DNA of 64,000 nucleotides from Snuella lapsa (GCF_039539345.1 NZ_BAABCY010000053.1:1-64000); one strand, 5' to 3'. Shown: positions 16,527 through 24,875, counted from the first letter of the stretch. Notes: generated by a model not told the origin, from the sequence alone. Numbers and translations: made by a program.

Positions 16527-17066
16527 ATGAAAACAATGTATTCTCTTTTCTGTGCGTGTTTACTTGTTGTAAGCTGCCAACCAAAGCCGGACAATTCTGC
16601 CAAAGAGGCTTTCGAAAAAAATTCAAAAACAGTGTTAGCCAATTTAGAAGCCTGGCAAAACGAAAGCTTGGATTATTCCCAGTATGCAGAAGATTTTGTG
16701 ATGAAGGAAACCGGATTTGGAGCCGCTAAAGATTCTTTAAGTCTTCAGGAGATGAAGGAATCGGATAAGGCTTTATGGGCAAATTATGATTTTAAGATGC
16801 TTACCAACCCTCCTGTCCTGTTGCCAGGTGTAAATGTAGATACAAAAGAACCAGATGGTTCTGTGCGTCATTACAGCGAATGGGAAGTAACGTTGCCAGC
16901 AACAGATTCTACCGAAGCAAAATCGGGAGTTATCAAATTGTATGAGTCTTTCGATTTTAATGAAGAAGGTAAAATTGTTTACCAACAGATCTATGGAGAC
17001 TTTACAGGTTTGATGATGCACTTACATCATAATGATGCCGCTGAAGAAGAAATGATGGAGGAATAA
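16527..17066 (+). CDS. NTF2/SnoaL-like lipoprotein
   Basis: A 179-residue protein with a signal sequence and lipobox (YSLFCACLLVVSCQPKP, Cys about residue 17). The mature part, SLDYSQYAEDFVMKET to HYSEWEVTLPATDSTEAKSG and KLYESFDFNEEGKIVYQQIY, has the alpha/beta pattern of NTF2-like cone folds found in many Bacteroidota secreted proteins. The C-terminus is His/Glu/Met-rich (LMMHLHHNDAAEEEMMEE), which could bind metal. It is monocistronic, followed by a hairpin. Confidence 0.65.
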   Translation: MKTMYSLFCACLLVVSCQPKPDNSAKEAFEKNSKTVLANLEAWQNESLDYSQYAEDFVMKETGFGAAKDSLSLQEMKESDKALWANYDFKMLTNPPVLLPGVNVDTKEPDGSVRHYSEWEVTLPATDSTEAKSGVIKLYESFDFNEEGKIVYQQIYGDFTGLMMHLHHNDAAEEEMMEE

Positions 17067-17091
17067 ACGTTTTTTATTTCTGTAAAAAAAT

Positions 17092-17122
17092 AAACCCATG
17101 TGTCCTTATGATACATGGGTTT
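17092..17122 (+). terminator. Hairpin after the NTF2-like lipoprotein gene
   Basis: AAACCCATGT (17092-17101) and ACATGGGTTT (17113-17122) are perfectly complementary with an 11-nt loop, 25 nt after the stop. The 3' arm ends in TTT and the 5' flank is A-rich, so it could work in both directions. Confidence 0.6.
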
Positions 17123-17277
17123 GTCGTATATAGTGAAATGAGTAGATTTTTATTTTTTTAAGGTTCTTAATGGTGACGGAGATCAAGATTTAGCTGCATC
17201 TTAATTTTGTGAAGCTTGCAAAATGAGATAGACCATCTTACACTGTATGTGTCAAATGTATTTAATATAGTGTTATT

Positions 17278-17820
17278 CTAAGAGGTAAATAAATAGGTGA
17301 ATGTTAGCAATATAGCTAATAATGTCAGGGTGTATATGCCATATATGAATAAATGATTGGCTTCAATCAAAATACTTCCTTTTCTATTATTCAGACCTTT
17401 GTTTTTATTTATACAATAATCTAAATCAGATATGTATTCTATTTTAAAATCTTTAATTTTCCTAAATTCTTTGTTTACTGTTTCTGGGGAGCAATCGGCA
17501 TATTGGAATTTGTTTATTTTAAATATTTCACTGGCTTTATAAATTGAAAGACCGAGCAAAATAATGGTTAATATGAAGATTAAACCTAGACCTATTTTTG
17601 TGCAAATATTAATGTTGTTGAGTTTGTCGTAGAATAAGGGGATAATGAATGCTATTATTGAAATTATTAAACCAGATTGACCTATTAAGTGGGTTATTTT
17701 ATTTTCTATAATTGTCAACCTCTTGTCTTCATTTTCAAAAAGTCTAAGTAAGTAACTGATTTTATCATCAAGTAATTGATTTTTTTGATGAGTTTCCTTT
17801 TTTTTGTTTTTTTCAGACAT
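17278..17820 (-). CDS. Membrane protein with N-terminal coiled coil, unknown function
   Basis: A 180-residue protein: a polar Lys-rich start, a predicted coiled coil (about 14-45), two close transmembrane helices (LIISIIAFIIPLFY and LGLIFILTIILLGLSIY), a 60-residue cytosolic loop with KINKFQYADCSPETVNKEFR, and a third helix near the C-terminus. The 2TM-plus-loop design recalls small effector membrane proteins of the SLATT type, but I see no diagnostic motif. It starts 2 nt after the stop of the truncated ATP-grasp gene, so the two are one transcription unit. Confidence 0.55.
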   Translation of the reverse strand: MSEKNKKKETHQKNQLLDDKISYLLRLFENEDKRLTIIENKITHLIGQSGLIISIIAFIIPLFYDKLNNINICTKIGLGLIFILTIILLGLSIYKASEIFKINKFQYADCSPETVNKEFRKIKDFKIEYISDLDYCINKNKGLNNRKGSILIEANHLFIYGIYTLTLLAILLTFTYLFTS

Positions 17821-17822
17821 AT

Positions 17823-18221
17823 CTAATTGGTTAAAAAATTAATTATTTCATCTGATATATTTAGTCCTGTATCATTTTCAATCCAAACCCATTGGCCGTT
17901 GGGGTTTATTTCTAAAAAGACATAATTATTTTTTGTTTTTATTAGATCAATTGCCCCAAAATTTAGATTCAATTTTGAAGTGATTCTTAAACACATTTCT
18001 TCTATGTGTTGAGGTAATCTATATCTAGAAAACTTTAATCTTCCTTTTCTCCAATCGAGTTTTGTATTGTCGTTTGATTGAGAATCTATTTTGGCAGCAA
18101 AGATCTTTCCATTGACAACTGTTACTCTCAACTCATATTCTTTAGAAATCTCATTTTGAAAAATATTAATCTTAACTAATGGAAACTCCATATCAAGGAT
18201 TAATTTGCCCTTTGGCACCAT
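17823..18221 (-). pseudogene. Truncated graspetide-type ATP-grasp ligase (C-terminal half)
   Basis: The 132 residues match the C-terminal half of MvdC/MvdD-like ATP-grasp peptide maturases: EISKEYELRVTVVNGKIFAA, KIDSQSNDNTKLDWRKG, NLNFGAIDLIKTKNNYVFLE, INPNGQWVWIENDTGLNISD. The E-x-NPNGQW strand carries the ATP/Mg ligands. Full enzymes are about 320 residues, so the N-terminal domain is missing. Homology fades upstream of about 18190, and the frame runs on through Lys-rich low-complexity sequence to a stop near 18300. No precursor peptide with a graspetide core is visible. Probably inactive, unless a partner supplies the missing half. Confidence 0.7.
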
Positions 18222-18642
18222 TAATGATAATAATCTGCTTTTTAATTTTATTCCTGTTTTTTTTTCTTTTTTCTTTTTTAAAAATATTACTATTTGGAAT
18301 CACAATATAAATCTGTATAGTGTTTTTAGTAACATAAGTAAAGAGTTGTATGGGTTAGGATTTAAAACTGATTCTGTTCATATACTTAAACCTTTTTCAA
18401 TGGTTCAACATGTGTCTTATTATCAACTCTCTAATAAAAGGGTTAAGGGTTTCCTGAAAATTCCAACCGCATTGATGTTTGTTATATTTGTGTTGTTACC
18501 ATTTTGCTTTGAAGGTTATGGGATTTTGAAGATGCTAACTGATTTTAGAATTGCATATTTTTCATATATAAGTGCTATTCTTACTTTTTTTATTGGATAC
18601 GTGACACTGATTCAATTGTTCAGCCCTACAAAGAACATTTAG
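18205..18642 (+). CDS. Possible remnant membrane protein, function unknown
   Basis: A 145-codon frame encoding two clear transmembrane stretches near its end (PTALMFVIFVLLPFCF and YFSYISAILTFFIGYVTLIQ) after a polar region (FKTDSVHILKPFSMVQHVSY). Its first 12 codons or so are antisense to the ATP-grasp fragment and then cross a T-rich tract, so the 205 start is doubtful. It may be the C-terminal part of a larger membrane protein joined to the ATP-grasp fragment at a rearrangement point near 18240-18290. I recognise no family. Confidence 0.4.
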   Translation: MPFGTINDNNLLFNFIPVFFSFFFFKNITIWNHNINLYSVFSNISKELYGLGFKTDSVHILKPFSMVQHVSYYQLSNKRVKGFLKIPTALMFVIFVLLPFCFEGYGILKMLTDFRIAYFSYISAILTFFIGYVTLIQLFSPTKNI

Positions 18643-18691
18643 GTTAGGAAATTAAATTTACTGACTATATGTTGACTAGAATAAAAGTAAA

Positions 18692-18719
18692 ACCCTGTAA
18701 AATCAGTGTTTTACAGGGT
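18692..18719 (-). terminator. Terminator hairpin of the tmRNA gene
   Basis: ACCCTGTAAAA (18692-18702) and TTTTACAGGGT (18709-18719) pair perfectly over 11 bp with a 6-nt loop. Read on the minus strand it lies 7 nt past the mature 3' end and is followed by TTTACTTTTATT, a good intrinsic terminator. Confidence 0.8.
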
Positions 18720-18726
18720 GTGTAAG

Positions 18727-19117
18727 TGGAGTCGGAGAGAATCGAACTCTCGTCCAAACAAGTAACCAAAGGGCTTTCTACACGTTTATTCTTTTCTTGG
18801 TTTTTCGATTATAAGCTGGTTAAAGACAACCTACTTATAACTTAGCTTTTAAATCTCGAAAGCACATCAAAGCGCTGTACTATCTTAGTTAATATTTACG
18901 ATGCCTCTAAAAGGAACGCCATTAACCAAGGCTTTCCGGAGACATTTAGCTTGTACACCTTGTGTACCTAGGCAAATCTTACTATAATTCAGATTAAGCA
19001 GCTAAAGCGTAGTTATTCTCGCCGTTTAAAGTTCGACCTAGCCTTTTACGTGTTTCAAAGTCATTACACGACGTGCTTACCGTTCAATTAATCTCGCTGT
19101 CAAAACCAGTCGACCCC
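18727..19117 (-). ncRNA. ssrA: tmRNA (transfer-messenger RNA)
   Basis: On the minus strand the gene opens GGGGTCGACTGGTTTTGACA at 19117 and closes with the T-arm GGACGAGAGTTCGATTCTCTC and CGACTCCA at 18727. The 5' GGGGTCG pairs with 3' CGACTCC to form the acceptor stem (one G-U). Genomic sequence after the discriminator A is CTT, so CCA is not encoded. The tag frame ends in TAA and encodes GENNYALAA. tmRNA with SmpB rescues ribosomes stalled on broken mRNAs. Its 3' side, a classic island integration site, faces the accessory patch at 17278-18642. Confidence 0.96.
18994..19023 (-). other. tmRNA proteolysis-tag reading frame
   Basis: GGC GAG AAT AAC TAC GCT TTA GCT GCT TAA on the minus strand gives GENNYALAA-stop. 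With the Ala carried by tmRNA the tag is AGENNYALAA, ending in the protease-recognised ALAA typical of tmRNA tags. Confidence 0.93.
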
Positions 19118-19300
19118 AGTATTAATTTTTGGTGTTTTCCTAAATATAGCTAGTTGAAAAAAAAACTAACATGTAGATCAAATACCAATGCAAAGGCAAA
19201 GTTATCAAAAAGTTTGCATACCCCTACAATTCCTATTACATTAGTTCAAAATTTATACCAAGTTTGCTGAATGTCAGTAAACAAATCAATAATTAAAAAG

Positions 19301-20512
19301 ATGAACATAAAATTAGCCATTATAAAAGAACGCAAAAACCCACCCGATCGTCGTGTTGTGTTTTCTCCATTAAAATTACAAGAAGCTAAAGGTGCATTTC
19401 CAGAAGCCATTTTTAAGGTAGAGTCTAGTGATATACGCGTATTCCCGGATGCGGCATATGAAGCGGCGGGGTTTGATGTTGTAACCGATATTAGCGATTG
19501 TGATGTGATGTTAGGGGTGAAAGAAGTTCCCATTGAAGCTTTAGTTCCTAATAAAAAATATTTTTTCTTTTCCCATACAATAAAAAAGCAGCCCTATAAC
19601 CGTAAGTTGTTGAAAGCGATATTAGAAAAGAATATTGAACTATATGATCATGAAACGGTGATCAATTCGCAAGGGTTTCGATTAATAGGTTTTGGAAGGT
19701 ATGCTGGTATTGTAGGGGCCTATAATGGTTTTAGGGCCTGGGGGCTAAAGTTCGATACATGGCAGTTGCCAAAAGCAGAAACATTGACCGATCAAGCTGC
19801 TTTGATTAATGAATTAAGGAATATTACAGTGCCCAATATAAAGATTTTGTTGAGTGGAAGTGGTAAGGTTGCCAGGGGGGCAAAGGAAATGTTAGATGCG
19901 ATGCAGATTAAATGTGTTTCGGTAAACGACTATCTAAACAATACATTTAATGAGCCCGTGTATTGCCTTATTGATGTACTAGATTATAATAAACGTAAAG
20001 ATGGTCGTATTATAGATAATTTTGATTTTTTCAATAATCCTGACGCATACGAATCGGATTTTATGCGTTTTGCTAAGGTAACCGATTTCTATATTGCTGG
20101 CCATTTTTATGGTGATGGTGCACCTTATCTATACACAAGGGAAGATGCAAAATCGAACGATTTTAATATTAAGGTTGTAGCCGATGTAAGTTGCGATGTG
20201 GATGGACCTGTAGCGTCTACTTTAAGGGCTTCTACTATTGCAGATCCTGTTTATGGGTATGATCCGGAACGTGAGGTGGAAGTTGATTACAAAGACCAAA
20301 ATGCCATTGTAGTGATGGCAGTAGATAATCTGCCTTGCGAACTTCCTAAAGATGCTAGTGAAGGGTTTGGAGATCAGTTTTTGCAACACGTTATTCCTGC
20401 TCTCTTTAATGGTGATAAAGGTGGTGTTCTTGAACGCGCCAGGATTACTAAAAATGGAAAACTTACCAAACGTTTTGCCTATTTGCAGGATTATGTGGAT
20501 GAAAAGGAATAG
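19301..20512 (+). CDS. Saccharopine/alanine dehydrogenase-like NAD(P)-dependent oxidoreductase
   Basis: About 403 residues with the alanine-dehydrogenase/PNT N-terminal fold: IKERKNPPDRRVVFSPLKLQ, DVMLGVKEVP, KYFFFSHTIKKQPYNRKLL, HETVINSQGFRLIGFGRYAG. A Rossmann segment KILLSGSGKVARGAKEMLDA follows, then VVADVSCDVDGPVASTLRAS. This pattern matches lysine-forming saccharopine dehydrogenase (LYS1) more than alanine dehydrogenase. The lysine-degrading direction is possible. I prefer ATG 19301 (MNIKLAIIKERK); ATG 19271 adds ten residues before the conserved start. The SDR gene follows 36 nt on. Confidence 0.8.
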   Translation: MNIKLAIIKERKNPPDRRVVFSPLKLQEAKGAFPEAIFKVESSDIRVFPDAAYEAAGFDVVTDISDCDVMLGVKEVPIEALVPNKKYFFFSHTIKKQPYNRKLLKAILEKNIELYDHETVINSQGFRLIGFGRYAGIVGAYNGFRAWGLKFDTWQLPKAETLTDQAALINELRNITVPNIKILLSGSGKVARGAKEMLDAMQIKCVSVNDYLNNTFNEPVYCLIDVLDYNKRKDGRIIDNFDFFNNPDAYESDFMRFAKVTDFYIAGHFYGDGAPYLYTREDAKSNDFNIKVVADVSCDVDGPVASTLRASTIADPVYGYDPEREVEVDYKDQNAIVVMAVDNLPCELPKDASEGFGDQFLQHVIPALFNGDKGGVLERARITKNGKLTKRFAYLQDYVDEKE

Positions 20513-20548
20513 ATTTGTGTTTCTTACATCCTTACCGCAGTAAATTTT

Positions 20549-21328
20549 ATGAATAAAACAGCTTTAGTTACTGGAGCAGCATCTGGATTGGGCTATGAAT
20601 TGGCAACCTTATTGGCAAAAGACGGGTGCAAATTAATTTTGGTAGATATTGATGCAGAAAGCCTGTCTCATGCAAAAACAGAATTAAAGAAAACCTTCAA
20701 TGTAGATATTGTAACGTTAGTTAAAGATCTGGGTGTTCAAAACGTTGCAAAAGAAATTATGAATGCTATTGGCGATGAGCCTATCGATATTTTAATAAAT
20801 AATGCAGGCTTTGGGTTGTTTGGTTCATTTGTAGATACAGATTGGGAACGCGAGTCCGAAATGTTGCATGTACATATTTTAACAACAACCCATTTAACAA
20901 AGTTGGTTTTGGAAGGTATGGTAAAACGTGGTCAAGGGAAAATATTGAATATGTCTTCTTTAGCTGCTTTCCAACCAGGTCCCTTAATGGCTATTTATTA
21001 TGCCTCTAAAGGTTACATGCTATCATTTTCTGAAGCGATAGCAAATGAACTGGCTGGCACTGGTGTAACAGTAACAGCCCTTTGTCCCGGGCCAACTAAA
21101 ACAGCATTTCAAGAAACCGTTTCAGCCGATGCTAGTGATAATAAGATAACCTTTAATATGGCTTCTGCTAAAACGGTGGCAGCTTATGGTTATAAAGCCA
21201 TGCTAAAAGGGAAAGCTTATGCTATTCCGGGTAGATTTAATAAGTTTTTGGCAATCTTACCAAGATTGGTATCTAGAAATGCTGCCGCTACAATTGTTAG
21301 GAAAATACAGGAGAAGAATAGGAATTAG
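20549..21328 (+). CDS. Short-chain dehydrogenase/reductase (SDR)
   Basis: A 259-residue classical SDR: cofactor loop TALVTGAASGLGYELA (TGxxxGxG), ILINNAGFG, ILNMSSLAAFQ with the catalytic Ser, and IYYASKGYMLSFSEA with the YxxxK pair. TALCPGPTKTAFQ follows as usual. It resembles the DltE/YqjQ-like subgroup acting on unknown substrates. The gene sits 36 nt after the saccharopine-dehydrogenase-like gene on the same strand, so cotranscription is likely, but a shared pathway is not evident. Confidence 0.88.
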   Translation: MNKTALVTGAASGLGYELATLLAKDGCKLILVDIDAESLSHAKTELKKTFNVDIVTLVKDLGVQNVAKEIMNAIGDEPIDILINNAGFGLFGSFVDTDWERESEMLHVHILTTTHLTKLVLEGMVKRGQGKILNMSSLAAFQPGPLMAIYYASKGYMLSFSEAIANELAGTGVTVTALCPGPTKTAFQETVSADASDNKITFNMASAKTVAAYGYKAMLKGKAYAIPGRFNKFLAILPRLVSRNAAATIVRKIQEKNRN

Positions 21329-21361
21329 TTTGTTGTAGCCCGACCTTAGGTGAAAGTTTAA

Positions 21362-22027
21362 TCATTTAAGTGTTACTCTATGTATGGTATTAAACATCCA
21401 AAACCCAATATTTAAAAAGGCACCAAACAGGAGCGTAAATAACCAAGCCTCTTTATTTTGGTTAGGGGCAGATAACATGTGAAATAAGTCGTGTATAATA
21501 GGTTTAGGGTTTAATGCAATTTCCCAAGAGTTATATCGTAAAAAACGGCCTAAATAAATACCAAGGCCACATAAAAAGAAAATGGCACCAGTTCCATACT
21601 TAATAAATCGGTTGTTTACATATGGTTTGAGAAGGATTGTGATATCTAAAACAGATAAATACAATAAGAGCATACCATTAAGAGCAAAAGATGTTACTAC
21701 CAAAATGTCTAACCATAAATAAGAGTTGGTTTTTAACCTTAAGTGCATTAAGTCAGTTATGATGTAAGGGGCATTGGGTAAAAAAGCTAACCAAGTGAAG
21801 AACGCTAAAGCAAAACCAAATTTATAGAGTTTTTTTAAGCTTGCTAAATAGCTAGTAATTAAGAACGGGATTGTTGCTAAAAACAAATTCCAAACCAAAA
21901 ACAGATAAAAAAAGGAATGTGTGAGTTTCATTCTTATCATAAGCAGTATCAGGCTAAAAAGCATAGACGTGCCTACCAACGAAAAGCTAGAGAATCTATT
22001 AAAGAAGTATTGTTTAATGGTTGACAT
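21362..22027 (-). CDS. DUF1361 membrane protein
   Basis: A 221-residue protein with about seven transmembrane helices and the DUF1361 signatures YLFLVWNLFLATIPFLITSY, FFTWLAFLPNAPYIITDLMH and IYLGRFLRYNSWEI. The function of the family is unknown. It is the last gene of the minus-strand CreD group, 18 nt after the 101-residue protein. Confidence 0.85.
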   Translation of the reverse strand: MSTIKQYFFNRFSSFSLVGTSMLFSLILLMIRMKLTHSFFYLFLVWNLFLATIPFLITSYLASLKKLYKFGFALAFFTWLAFLPNAPYIITDLMHLRLKTNSYLWLDILVVTSFALNGMLLLYLSVLDITILLKPYVNNRFIKYGTGAIFFLCGLGIYLGRFLRYNSWEIALNPKPIIHDLFHMLSAPNQNKEAWLFTLLFGAFLNIGFWMFNTIHRVTLK

Positions 22028-22045
22028 TAATTTAAGGGTTTTTGT

Positions 22046-22351
22046 TTAAAAATTTGAAGGTACTTCTATAGATATAACTATGTAGAGATACAAAATGGCA
22101 ACAGGAACGTTAAGCAACATAATACCGCAGGTTTTGATTAGTTCCAGTTGGTGTTTCGGACTTGTTAGAATACCCACAACATTAATGATAAACAATAAGC
22201 TATTAATTAAAAATGCAGCTATAACAAAATAAAAGCCTATAGAACTGATAGTAGAAGATTTGTCGAAATATAAGTAAAGAGATAATAAAGAGGTTCCCAT
22301 AATGAAACTTAAAAGAGCAAAGCCTTTTCCTAAAAGTATTAAATCTTTCAT
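22046..22351 (-). CDS. Small three-to-four-helix membrane protein
   Basis: A 101-residue hydrophobic protein with helices at about 8-28, 37-62 and 75-95 (LLNVPVAILYLYIVISIE). No family motif is recognised. It lies between creD (107 nt upstream) and the DUF1361 gene, all on the minus strand. Co-location with creD suggests an envelope role, by inference only. Confidence 0.6.
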   Translation of the reverse strand: MKDLILLGKGFALLSFIMGTSLLSLYLYFDKSSTISSIGFYFVIAAFLINSLLFIINVVGILTSPKHQLELIKTCGIMLLNVPVAILYLYIVISIEVPSNF

Positions 22352-22458
22352 TGTGTTGTATTAATGTTAGCAATTGTAGTATGGCTAAAAGTTAAAGATT
22401 GGAACGCTTAGTGCTACCTTAAATTCAGGGTAGCACCAATGCGTTACTACTAATAAAA

Positions 22459-23835
22459 TTAACCATTGTTCCAATCTATTTTCCTTGAAACGAACATGAT
22501 AATGGCCAGTATTGCAAAAAGACCAATACTTCCAACTAAGAGGGCGTAGTTTTCCAACTGAATAATTACATATATAAAGGCATAAAGCGCTGTTAATGAG
22601 GTGCCAATAAATACAGGGAATTTAAAGGTTTTTAAAACAGATTTTGAGTAAAGTGTAATAAGTAATATTACCGACAAACCAGCAATTAAATATGCATTTA
22701 AAAAGTTACTGTGTTCAGAAATAGATACTAGCAAGGTATAAAACATGGTTAAGGCTAGTCCTATCATTAAGTATTGAAAAGGATGGATGTTTATTTTACT
22801 AAGGGTTTGAATTAAAAAGAAAATGAGAAAGGTAAGGGCGATTACCAAGAAACCATACTTTGCCGAACGTTCACTTTTCTGGTATTCGTCTACCATAACC
22901 ATGAACTTTGTACCAAAGGCAAATTCTTTAAGGTTTGGAATCTTATTTAAGTGTTGTTGCGAAAATGCCCTGTTAATATGGAGTACTTTCCAATCGGCTG
23001 TAAAGCCATCCTTTGTTATGTTTTTTGTTTCGTCGTTAGGGAGATAATTACCTATAAAACTGGGGTCTGCCCAATTTGAGGACATATTCATTGTGGTTGT
23101 TCTGCCTATTGGTACAATTTCTATTTGTTTACTACCGTTAAATGTAATTAAGATGTTAAAACTGGCATTTTCCTGTTTTGAAATAGCATCTGCATTGATA
23201 AAGTTGCTTTCCAATACGTCCAGATGGTTTCCGTTATTTTTAGAGTTGTCGTTATAGTTGGTCTGAAAAGGGTAAGTGTTAGCGTTAAGTTTTAAAAGGA
23301 CTTCACTTTTTATACCCTTAAGGTTAGAAGTTTGTATAATCACAGAGGTCTTTTCCCAAATGATATCTTCTGGTTTTATGTCTTTGGAGCTGAGGTCTGT
23401 AGGGGTGAAATACCCTGAAAGTTGCATGTCTGTTGTGAAAACAGCCGATTCAAAGTTGCCTCTTTTTAAGGTTTTCGAGTTAACATCAACATTGGTGTTT
23501 AGCTCCTCGGGGAATACATATGCGTAATTTATGTGTGCTTTGGTCTCTTTTAAATAGGTTTTTGTCTTTTCGTTAAAGGTGGTGGTTTCTGTGTAGGTTT
23601 TATAAGGAATTTTTAGAATAGGCCCATAGACCAGAACATTATTGCCCCATTTGTCATTTATTTCATTAACAACGTCTTGTTGTCGAAAAGAACGTTCTTT
23701 AATAAGACTGTTTATATACGAAAGGGGGATTAAGAGTATAATAATTAAGAAACCAACCATAAGCATTCTTGCTGTGATGGATGTTTTAAGCCAATGTCCA
23801 AATTTGTTTTGCTGTTGTACGTTTAAGTTCTCCAT
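22459..23835 (-). CDS. creD: Inner-membrane protein CreD
   Basis: A 458-residue CreD-family protein: one N-terminal helix (ARMLMVGFLIIILLIPLSYI), a large periplasmic domain (about 40-325) with the family motif QQDVVNEINDKWGNNVLVYG, and five or six C-terminal helices. E. coli CreD belongs to the CreBC regulon and affects envelope integrity and beta-lactam or colicin response. Here control is likely by the winged-helix protein encoded just upstream: an inverted repeat TACTTTG-N5-CAAAGTA lies 20-38 nt before the ATG and recurs before the first gene of the locus. Confidence 0.92.
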   Translation of the reverse strand: MENLNVQQQNKFGHWLKTSITARMLMVGFLIIILLIPLSYINSLIKERSFRQQDVVNEINDKWGNNVLVYGPILKIPYKTYTETTTFNEKTKTYLKETKAHINYAYVFPEELNTNVDVNSKTLKRGNFESAVFTTDMQLSGYFTPTDLSSKDIKPEDIIWEKTSVIIQTSNLKGIKSEVLLKLNANTYPFQTNYNDNSKNNGNHLDVLESNFINADAISKQENASFNILITFNGSKQIEIVPIGRTTTMNMSSNWADPSFIGNYLPNDETKNITKDGFTADWKVLHINRAFSQQHLNKIPNLKEFAFGTKFMVMVDEYQKSERSAKYGFLVIALTFLIFFLIQTLSKINIHPFQYLMIGLALTMFYTLLVSISEHSNFLNAYLIAGLSVILLITLYSKSVLKTFKFPVFIGTSLTALYAFIYVIIQLENYALLVGSIGLFAILAIIMFVSRKIDWNNG

Positions 23836-23854
23836 GATTTAATAGATTTAAAAG

Positions 23855-23873
23855 TACTTTGAAATACAAAGTA
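23855..23873. promoter_or_regulatory. Operator-like inverted repeat before creD
   Basis: TACTTTG-aaata-CAAAGTA is a perfect 7-bp inverted repeat 19 nt upstream of the creD ATG. A near-identical copy lies at 24857-24875 before the membrane-protein gene, in the same relation to its start. The intervening gene encodes a DNA-binding protein. Confidence 0.65.
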
Positions 23874-23889
23874 AATGTGTAAAAAAATA

Positions 23890-24183
23890 TTATTGTTTAT
23901 TAATTAATTTTTCAAGCGCTTCTATATGCTTTTTAAACTCAAGGGCTCCCAGTTTTGTTGTACTGTAGCGTGTATTGGGCTTTCTGCCAATAAATTGTTT
24001 CTCTACTTTTATATATTTTGCAGCTTCTAAAGCTTTGGCGTGACTAGCCAGATTACCGTCTGTTACTTCAAGTAATTCTTTTAGCATTTTAAAATCGGCA
24101 AACTCGTTTACCATCAAAATAGACATGATACCCAATCTGATTCTGTGGTCAAAAACCTTATTTATATTGTTAATTATACTCAA
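23890..24183 (-). CDS. Winged-helix transcriptional regulator (PF13601-like)
   Basis: A 97-residue protein consisting of one winged-helix domain: VFDHRIRLGIMSILMVNEFA, DFKMLKELLEVTDGNLASHA as the recognition region, KALEAAKYIKVEKQFIGRKP as the wing, and YSTTKLGALEFKKHIEALEK as a C-terminal dimer helix. The layout is that of the ArsR/MarR-like HTH_34 proteins. It probably binds the paired repeats flanking its own gene and so controls both creD and the upstream membrane protein gene. The direction of regulation is unknown. Confidence 0.85.
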   Translation of the reverse strand: MSIINNINKVFDHRIRLGIMSILMVNEFADFKMLKELLEVTDGNLASHAKALEAAKYIKVEKQFIGRKPNTRYSTTKLGALEFKKHIEALEKLINKQ

Positions 24184-24237
24184 GTTAACTATTTAAAAGT
24201 TGATGCATTTATATATAGCTGTAAATATAAGCATCTA

Positions 24238-24849
24238 TTAACCTTGAACGTCATATTTAAAATGCATCCAGGTGCCATAAATAATATGCATAATCCCAAA
24301 ACCTAACACCCATAGCCAAAATCCATAACCTGGAAACCAGGCACAAATTAATCCTAAAATTAGTTGTACAAAGCCCAAATAACGAATATCCCCAATACTG
24401 TATTTGGAAGCATTTATTAAAGCCAGACCGTAAAAAATAAGCATTAATGCACCTGTTTGTCCATACTTCTGTTGACCTAATATGATAAGAATGTACAGGC
24501 CTCCAACTATTAGAGGAATTAAAAAATTTACAACAAGTCTTTTAGAAGTAGCATCCCAAATTTTTTCTCCATGTTTTTTAGCTTTTCTGGTAGTAAGAAA
24601 AATACCGGTGATAATACTTAGGAGCGCTATTAAAAATAGATCGAGCATAACTAACTGGTAAATTGTTCCGTCTAAAATGAGCGTGCCATTACTGTATTCC
24701 ATTACCAGCCAGTAAGCAATTGCAGCTCCAATTAAAGCATAGACACCAGCTAGTATTCCTGATAAACCACTTAGGGAAATAAAGCGGGATGATTTGTTCA
24801 TCAAATGCTTTATCTCGCTTATATTTTTTAAATAATCTTCGTTGCTCAT
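24238..24849 (-). CDS. Six-helix membrane protein co-located with the CreD regulator
   Basis: A 203-residue protein: a cytosolic N-terminus (YLKNISEIKHLMNKSSRFIS) and about six transmembrane helices, ending GFGIMHIIYGTWMHFKYD. It is 54 nt upstream of the winged-helix regulator on the same strand, an arrangement repeated in many Bacteroidota where such a membrane protein is paired with an HTH_34 regulator. Its promoter region holds the same inverted repeat as creD, 8-26 nt before the ATG. It could sense an envelope signal, but that is inference. Confidence 0.7.
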   Translation of the reverse strand: MSNEDYLKNISEIKHLMNKSSRFISLSGLSGILAGVYALIGAAIAYWLVMEYSNGTLILDGTIYQLVMLDLFLIALLSIITGIFLTTRKAKKHGEKIWDATSKRLVVNFLIPLIVGGLYILIILGQQKYGQTGALMLIFYGLALINASKYSIGDIRYLGFVQLILGLICAWFPGYGFWLWVLGFGIMHIIYGTWMHFKYDVQG

Positions 24850-24856
24850 AATAAAG

Positions 24857-24875
24857 TGCTTTGAATTACAAAGTA
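24857..24875. promoter_or_regulatory. Operator-like inverted repeat, second copy
   Basis: TGCTTTG-aatta-CAAAGTA differs from the creD copy by one arm base and shares flanks AAAG on the left and a following A on the right. It ends 8 nt from the ATG at 24849, so binding would block initiation. Confidence 0.65.

Noticed and set aside
18960..19030. tRNA-like or protein-coding reading of the tag region
   Set aside because: It is the tmRNA tag frame; acceptor stem and T-arm make the whole region one tmRNA.
23850..23875. TTACTTTG on the minus strand as the creD -7 box
   Set aside because: It does not match TAnnTTTG exactly and is better explained as one arm of the operator-like repeat.
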